This document shows positions 59,050 through 64,000 of a stretch of DNA of 64,000 nt, one piece after another. A model generated the notes under the pieces. That model was not told where the DNA came from and did no database searches. It was given only the letters and a program-made list of their open reading frames with translations. Source of the stretch: Cognatundibacterium squillarum (lineage in GTDB: Bacteria > Pseudomonadota > Gammaproteobacteria > Burkholderiales > Burkholderiaceae_D); the NCBI RefSeq assembly GCF_014652435.1, contig NZ_BMYU01000006.1, positions 1 to 64,000 on the forward strand. The letters are read 5' to 3'. The position numbers were made by a program, and so were the translations under genes. Position 1 is the first letter of the stretch; the number at the start of each line of letters is the position of its first letter.

Positions 59050-61809
59050 ATGTCATTCCTGACCAAGATATTCGGCAGCCGTAACCAGCGGCTCTTGAAG
59101 CAGTACCAAAAAACCGTGCGTCAGATCAACGCACTGGAACCACAAATGGAAGCCTTGTCGGATACGGCATTGCAGGCAAAAACGGCGGAATTCAAAGCGC
59201 GTTTTGCCAAAGGTGAAACACTCGACAGTCTGCTGCCGGAAGCCTTTGCCGTTTGCCGCGAAGCCAGTAAGCGCGTGCACAAAATGCGTCACTTCGACGT
59301 TCAGCTGATCGGCGGTATGGTGCTGCATTACGGCAAAATTGCTGAAATGCGTACCGGTGAAGGTAAAACCCTGATGGCAACACTGGCTGCTTACCTGAAT
59401 GCGCTGTCCGGCAAAGGTGTGCACGTTGTTACAGTCAATGATTATCTGGCACAGCGCGATGCGGACTCCATGGGTAAGCTGTATGGCTGGCTGGGTCTGA
59501 CCACCGGTGTGATTCTGTCTCAGCAGGATCACGATGAAAAGCAACGCGCTTATCGTTCGGACATTACCTACGGTACTAACAACGAATTCGGTTTCGACTA
59601 CCTGCGCGACAACATGGTATTCGAAGCGAAAGACCGCGTGCAGCGTGGTCTGAGCTTTGCGGTGGTTGACGAAGTTGACTCGATTCTGATCGATGAAGCG
59701 CGTACGCCGCTGATTATTTCCGGTCAGGCGGAAAATCATACCGAGCTGTACTACAAAATGAATGAAGTGCCGAAACTGCTGACACTGCAGATCGGTGAAG
59801 AAACGCCTGACGGAAAAGGCAAAATCGAAGTTCCGGGCGATTACACCAAAGATGAAAAATCGCATCAGGTTCTGCTGACTGAAGCAGGTCATGAGAAAGC
59901 AGAAAGTATTCTGACGGAAATGGGTCTGCTGCCGGAAGGCGCATCTCTGTATGACCCTGCGCATATCACCCTGATCCATCACCTGTACGCTGCATTGCGC
60001 GCACACGCGCTGTACTTCAAAGACCAGCACTACGTTGTGAACGACGGCGAGATCGTGATCGTTGATGAATTCACCGGTCGTATGATGGTTGGTCGTCGCT
60101 GGTCTGATGGCTTGCATCAGGCAGTGGAAGCGAAAGAAGGCGTCCGCATTCAGAACGAAAACCAGACGCTGGCATCGATCACTTTCCAGAATTATTTCCG
60201 TATGTACAGCAAGCTGTCCGGCATGACCGGTACTGCTGATACAGAAGCCTATGAATTCCAGGAAATTTACGCGCTGGAAACAGTGGTTATCCCACCGAAT
60301 CGTCCTTCTCAGCGCGTCGATCGTCACGATCAGGTATATAAAACTGCGCAGGAAAAATATAACGCGATCGTGCTGGATATCCAGGATTGCCACAAACGCG
60401 GCCAGCCAGTGCTGGTGGGTACCACCTCGATCGAAAACTCGGAGCTGTTGTCTTCGATTCTGAGTAAAGCGAATCTGCCGCATAACGTGCTGAATGCAAA
60501 ACAGCATGCCCGCGAAGCAGAAATTATTGCGCAGGCAGGTCGTCCGGGTGCAGTGACAATTGCCACCAATATGGCAGGTCGCGGTACGGATATCGTGCTC
60601 GGCGGTAATGTTGAAAAACAAATTCAGCTGATTGATGCGAATAACGAGATTTCTGAAGCTGACAAGGCAGCGCAGGCAGATACTTTACGCAACGAATGGC
60701 AATCTCTGCACGATCAGGTTGTTGCCGCAGGCGGCTTGCATATCATCGGTACCGAGCGCCATGAATCCCGTCGTGTAGATAATCAGTTGCGCGGTCGTTC
60801 CGGCCGTCAGGGCGATCCGGGTTCCAGCCGCTTCTACCTGTCGCTGGATGATCCATTGCTCCGTATTTTTGCCGGCGACCGTATCCGTGCGATCATGGAT
60901 CGCCTGAAAATGCCGGAAGGTGAGCCGATTGAAGCCGGTATGGTGACACGCTCGCTGGAAACTGCGCAGCGTAAAGTTGAGGCACGTAACTTCGATATTC
61001 GTAAGCAACTGCTCGAGTACGACGACGTTGCTAACGACCAGCGTAAAGTGATTTACCAGCAGCGTAATGAATTGCTGGAAGCCACGGATGTCACTGAACT
61101 GATGGATTCACTGCGTCATGGTGTATTCCATGATCTGGTACGCACATATGTGCCGGCAGAGTCTGTGGAAGAACAATGGGATATCCCGGCGCTGGAGCGT
61201 GTGCTGGCTGCAGACTGGAATGTCCATCTGCCGCTGACGCAAATGGTGAAAGATGAACCTAACCTCAGCGATGAAGAAATCCTTGAACGCGTGGTTGCGG
61301 AAGTGAACCGTGCGTACGAAGAAAAAGTGGCGCTGGTTGGCAAAGAAGCTTTTGGCGGCTTTGAGCGTAATGTCATGCTGCAGAGCATCGACGTGCACTG
61401 GCGTGAACATCTGGCGGCGCTGGATCATTTGCGTCAGGGTATTCATCTGCGCGGTTACGCTCAAAAGAATCCTAAACAGGAATATAAGCGCGAAGCATTT
61501 GAGCTGTTCTCTATGATGCTGGATCAGATCAAAAATGATGTGACGCGTACCCTGGTGCTGGTCCGTATCCAGACGCCGGAAGAAGCAGTATCTGCAGAAG
61601 CACAAATGCAGCAGCCACAAGTGGAAAATGTTCACTATCGCCATGATGCATTTGATGAAAATGCAACGCCTGAGCAAATGCTGGCGCCGGAGCCAGTCGC
61701 GATGGGTGGTGATGCAGAAATCAGCTGGGGCCTGAAGGTTGGTCGTAATGATCCTTGCCCTTGCGGCAGTGGCATGAAATTCAAGCAGTGTCACGGCAAA
61801 CTGGCGTAA
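59050..61809 (+). CDS. secA: Protein translocase ATPase SecA
   Basis: A 919-residue motor that pushes preproteins through Sec[16 protein letters not shown] (Walker A), [16 protein letters not shown] (Walker B), and the IRA1/HSD and long-helix regions are full length. The C-terminal zinc tail [19 protein letters not shown] binds SecB. The ATG at 59050 matches [12 protein letters not shown] of relatives; an upstream in-frame ATG is unlikely. A -10-like TAAAAT lies at about 58961. It is monocistronic with its own terminator. Confidence 0.96.
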   Translation: MSFLTKIFGSRNQRLLKQYQKTVRQINALEPQMEALSDTALQAKTAEFKARFAKGETLDSLLPEAFAVCREASKRVHKMRHFDVQLIGGMVLHYGKIAEMRTGEGKTLMATLAAYLNALSGKGVHVVTVNDYLAQRDADSMGKLYGWLGLTTGVILSQQDHDEKQRAYRSDITYGTNNEFGFDYLRDNMVFEAKDRVQRGLSFAVVDEVDSILIDEARTPLIISGQAENHTELYYKMNEVPKLLTLQIGEETPDGKGKIEVPGDYTKDEKSHQVLLTEAGHEKAESILTEMGLLPEGASLYDPAHITLIHHLYAALRAHALYFKDQHYVVNDGEIVIVDEFTGRMMVGRRWSDGLHQAVEAKEGVRIQNENQTLASITFQNYFRMYSKLSGMTGTADTEAYEFQEIYALETVVIPPNRPSQRVDRHDQVYKTAQEKYNAIVLDIQDCHKRGQPVLVGTTSIENSELLSSILSKANLPHNVLNAKQHAREAEIIAQAGRPGAVTIATNMAGRGTDIVLGGNVEKQIQLIDANNEISEADKAAQADTLRNEWQSLHDQVVAAGGLHIIGTERHESRRVDNQLRGRSGRQGDPGSSRFYLSLDDPLLRIFAGDRIRAIMDRLKMPEGEPIEAGMVTRSLETAQRKVEARNFDIRKQLLEYDDVANDQRKVIYQQRNELLEATDVTELMDSLRHGVFHDLVRTYVPAESVEEQWDIPALERVLAADWNVHLPLTQMVKDEPNLSDEEILERVVAEVNRAYEEKVALVGKEAFGGFERNVMLQSIDVHWREHLAALDHLRQGIHLRGYAQKNPKQEYKREAFELFSMMLDQIKNDVTRTLVLVRIQTPEEAVSAEAQMQQPQVENVHYRHDAFDENATPEQMLAPEPVAMGGDAEISWGLKVGRNDPCPCGSGMKFKQCHGKLA

Positions 61810-61863
61810 GCAATACCAGATGGCGATGGTAAAACCAGCAGCCATCAGTGATATCAGTGATGA

Positions 61864-61895
61864 AAACAGGACAGCAATGCTGTCCTGTTTTTTTA
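61864..61895 (+). terminator. Terminator of secA
   Basis: A stem AAACAGGACAGC / GCTGTCCTGTTT with a 3-nt loop and a T run. Confidence 0.92.
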
Positions 61896-61940
61896 TGAAT
61901 CAGGACATGCGGATTTCTCGTCTGCACTGCACAAATATCC

Positions 61941-61946
61941 TACAAT
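61941..61946 (+). promoter_or_regulatory. -10 element of argJ
   Basis: TACAAT followed by GGCGGC, the same arrangement as the pyrC promoter (TACAAT then GCCGCC). The -35 is weak. Confidence 0.45.
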
Positions 61947-61977
61947 GGCGGCTTAATTTGAACGCAAGGAAACGACC

Positions 61978-63216
61978 ATGGCTGTGAATTCTCCTATCCC
62001 TGTCGCAAGTGATCTGAAACCGGTGGCAGGCATTCGTCTCGGACACGCTGAAGCTGGCATCCGTAAGGCAAATCGTAAAGACGTGTTAGTCATGGAACTG
62101 GCGCCGACAGCCACCGTTGCCGGCGTGTTCACCACTAACCGTTTTTGCGCCGCACCGGTGCAAGTCTGTAAAGCGCATCTGGAAAGCAGCAATATGCAGG
62201 CTGGTCCGATTCGCGCACTGGTTGTGAATACCGGTAATGCGAATGCGGGTACGGGCGATGCCGGTCTGGCGAATGCAAATAAAACCTGTGAAGCACTGGC
62301 TGCGTTACTGGGTTGTGACGCTTCCCAGATTCTGCCGTTTTCTACCGGTGTGATTCTGGAGCCGTTGCCAGTAGATCGTCTGATCGCCGGTTTGCCACAG
62401 GCAATTGCGAATCTGCAGGAAGATAACTGGTTTGCCGCTGCAGAATCGATTATGACAACCGATACGCAGCCGAAAGCGGCATCCGCGAGCATTGTAATCG
62501 GCGGTAAAACCGTGCAAATGACCGGTATCTCTAAAGGTGCCGGCATGATCAAGCCGAATATGGCAACGATGCTGGGTTATCTGGCGATGGATGCGCGCAT
62601 TGCACAACCGGTGCTGGACCATCTGGTAAAACGTACCGCAGACAAGTCGTTTAACTGCATCACGATTGACGGTGATACCTCGACCAATGATTCGTTTATG
62701 CTGATTGCCACCGGTGCCGGTTCACTGGAAATCAATGAAATTGATACACCGGAATACGCGGAACTGGAAACAGCAGTCATCGCGCTGGCGCAAAAGCTGG
62801 CACATATGATTATTCGTGACGGTGAGGGCGCAACCAAATTCATTACGGTCGCCGTCGAAGAGGGCAGCAGCGTCGAAGAATGCCGCAAAATTGCTTACTC
62901 TATCGCGCATTCACCGCTGGTGAAAACAGCCTTCTTTGCCTCCGATCCTAACCTCGGCCGTATTCTGGCAGCGATTGGTTATGCAGGTGTGGATGATCTG
63001 GATGTCAGCAAACTCAATCTGTATCTGGATGATGTCTGGGTTGCCCGTAACGGTGGCCGTCATCCTGATTACAAAGAGGAAGACGGTCAGCGCGTGATGA
63101 AGCAGAGCGAAATCACCATTCGCGTCCGTCTGGCACGCGGCAATGCGGAAGCGACGGTCTGGACTTGTGATCTGTCGCACGACTACGTTTCGATCAACGC
63201 AGACTATCGTTCCTGA
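61978..63216 (+). CDS. argJ: Bifunctional glutamate N-acetyltransferase / ornithine acetyltransferase
   Basis: A 412-residue enzyme of the cyclic arginine pathway that moves acetyl from N-acetylornithine to glutamate. The precursor cleaves itself at Ala196-Thr197 in [14 protein letters not shown], making Thr197 the nucleophile. [12 protein letters not shown] and [10 protein letters not shown] are conserved. A CAAGGAAA site precedes the ATG. The stop TGA shares its last base with the start of the DUF815 gene. Confidence 0.95.
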   Translation: MAVNSPIPVASDLKPVAGIRLGHAEAGIRKANRKDVLVMELAPTATVAGVFTTNRFCAAPVQVCKAHLESSNMQAGPIRALVVNTGNANAGTGDAGLANANKTCEALAALLGCDASQILPFSTGVILEPLPVDRLIAGLPQAIANLQEDNWFAAAESIMTTDTQPKAASASIVIGGKTVQMTGISKGAGMIKPNMATMLGYLAMDARIAQPVLDHLVKRTADKSFNCITIDGDTSTNDSFMLIATGAGSLEINEIDTPEYAELETAVIALAQKLAHMIIRDGEGATKFITVAVEEGSSVEECRKIAYSIAHSPLVKTAFFASDPNLGRILAAIGYAGVDDLDVSKLNLYLDDVWVARNGGRHPDYKEEDGQRVMKQSEITIRVRLARGNAEATVWTCDLSHDYVSINADYRS

Positions 63217-64000
63217 TGATGAGTTCTGCCGCAATGGAACACTTGCTGGCGCGTGCTGAGCGCGTGCTGGCAAGGCTGGAAGCTGTCTTGCCGGCGGCAT
63301 CTGCTGCGCCGGACTGGGATGCAGGTATCGCATTCCGCTGGCGCAAACGCAGTGGTGCCGGTTTTCTGCAGGTGGTGCGCCATACGGCAAATATTGGTTT
63401 GCCGGACCTGCATCACATTGGTCCGCAAAAAGAGCAGATCGAACGGAATACCCGTCAGTTCGTACACGGTGCACCGGCAAACAATGTGTTGCTGACCGGC
63501 GCGCGCGGCACAGGTAAATCTTCACTGATCAAAGCTTGTCTGACCGAATTTGCTGCGCAAGGGTTACGCCTGATCGAAGTAGATAAAGCAGATCTGGCTG
63601 ACTTACCGGATATCGTGGAACTGGTCGCCACACGTCATGAACGTTTCATTATTTTCTGTGATGATTTGTCGTTCGAGGAAGGTGAGGCGGGTTACAAGGC
63701 GCTGAAAGTTGCGCTGGATGGCAGTATTGCTGCCGCCAGTGACAATGTGCTGATTTACGCCACGTCGAACCGTCGGCATCTGTTGCCTGAAAAAATGTCG
63801 GATAACGCCAGTTACCGCCATACCGAAGACGGTGATCTGCATCCTGGCGAAACGGTTGAAGAGAAAATCTCGTTATCTGAACGCTTTGGTTTATGGATTT
63901 CGTTTTATCCGTTCGGGCAGGATGACTACCTCGGCATCGTTGCGCACTGGTTGCGCAGCTTTGGCTGTGATGAGGCGCAGATTGCGGATGCACGACAGGA
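63216..64000 (+). CDS. DUF815 family ATPase (3' end outside window)
   Basis: The first 261 codons of an AAA-type P-loop ATPase of the DUF815 family. Walker A TGARGTGKSSLIKA starts near residue 93 and Walker B reads FIIFCDDLSFEEGE near 147; YATSNRRHLLPEKM follows, the family mark. The start overlaps the argJ stop by one base (TGATG), so they are coupled; ATGs at 63219 and 63234 are alternatives. Function is not settled. The frame is open to the last base of the window, so the gene is cut off here. Confidence 0.85.
   Translation, partial: MMSSAAMEHLLARAERVLARLEAVLPAASAAPDWDAGIAFRWRKRSGAGFLQVVRHTANIGLPDLHHIGPQKEQIERNTRQFVHGAPANNVLLTGARGTGKSSLIKACLTEFAAQGLRLIEVDKADLADLPDIVELVATRHERFIIFCDDLSFEEGEAGYKALKVALDGSIAAASDNVLIYATSNRRHLLPEKMSDNASYRHTEDGDLHPGETVEEKISLSERFGLWISFYPFGQDDYLGIVAHWLRSFGCDEAQIADARQ

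Noticed and set aside
59053-60621. 522-codon open frame antisense to secA
   Set aside because: No motif and biased composition; it reflects the codon usage of secA.

Overview
The window is a contiguous piece of a proteobacterial chromosome, most likely from the Betaproteobacteria, order Burkholderiales, close to Oxalobacteraceae. This is inferred from gene families and gene order (dusB-fis-purH-ruvC-ruvA-ruvB; tyrS-dtd-phosphatase divergent from an M23 peptidase and anmK; dciA divergent from M23-secA-argJ-DUF815), from trimeric-type porins, and from moderate GC content. No rRNA, tRNA, CRISPR array, prophage or intact transposase gene was recognised. Almost everything is core metabolism and information processing; the accessory signal lies in the spacers.

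Layout. 0.3-8.9 kb: an outer-membrane PagL-like lipid A deacylase, a beta-hydroxyacid dehydrogenase, fadD, a yciA-phoD pair, an Atm1-type ABC exporter and a HypT-like LysR regulator. 9.1-15.0 kb: a glutamate block with gdhA, two tandem glutamate/aspartate-type binding proteins and gltJKL. 15.2-20.5 kb: pyrC, DUF3025, a chemoreceptor, a YdcH-like protein behind a candidate FNR/Anr promoter, and DUF2147. 20.6-25.9 kb: valS and a TPR-GGDEF protein. 26.0-30.6 kb: a TPP-riboswitch-controlled thiamine operon, thiC-thiS-thiG-thiD-thiE. 30.7-34.3 kb: a 273-bp MITE-like element, a secreted ClpP-fold protein and uvrD with a candidate LexA site. 34.4-41.1 kb: a putative Na+/H+ antiporter, an Aer-like receptor, coq7 and two porins, the second with the codon bias of an abundant protein. 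41.4-46.7 kb: the dusB-fis-purH-ruvCAB cluster, with a consensus LexA box before ruvA. 46.9-52.7 kb: tyrS-dtd-phosphatase, M23 peptidase, anmK and a DsbA-like protein. 53.4-64 kb: a GGDEF-EAL protein, a GcvA-like regulator, a PduO-type adenosyltransferase, dciA, a second M23 peptidase, secA, argJ and the start of a DUF815 ATPase cut by the window end.

The most notable unexplained signal is a family of about 85-bp intergenic repeats. There are eight copies, in both orientations, in five spacers plus one promoter region; most sit in convergent gene-end spacers. They share a fixed spacing of three conserved boxes. Two copies carry a perfect 12-bp palindrome at the centre. A separate 273-bp element with long terminal inverted repeats lies next to one copy. 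Regulatory sites read directly from the sequence tie DNA repair (ruvA, uvrD) to SOS control, and one small gene to anaerobic control.
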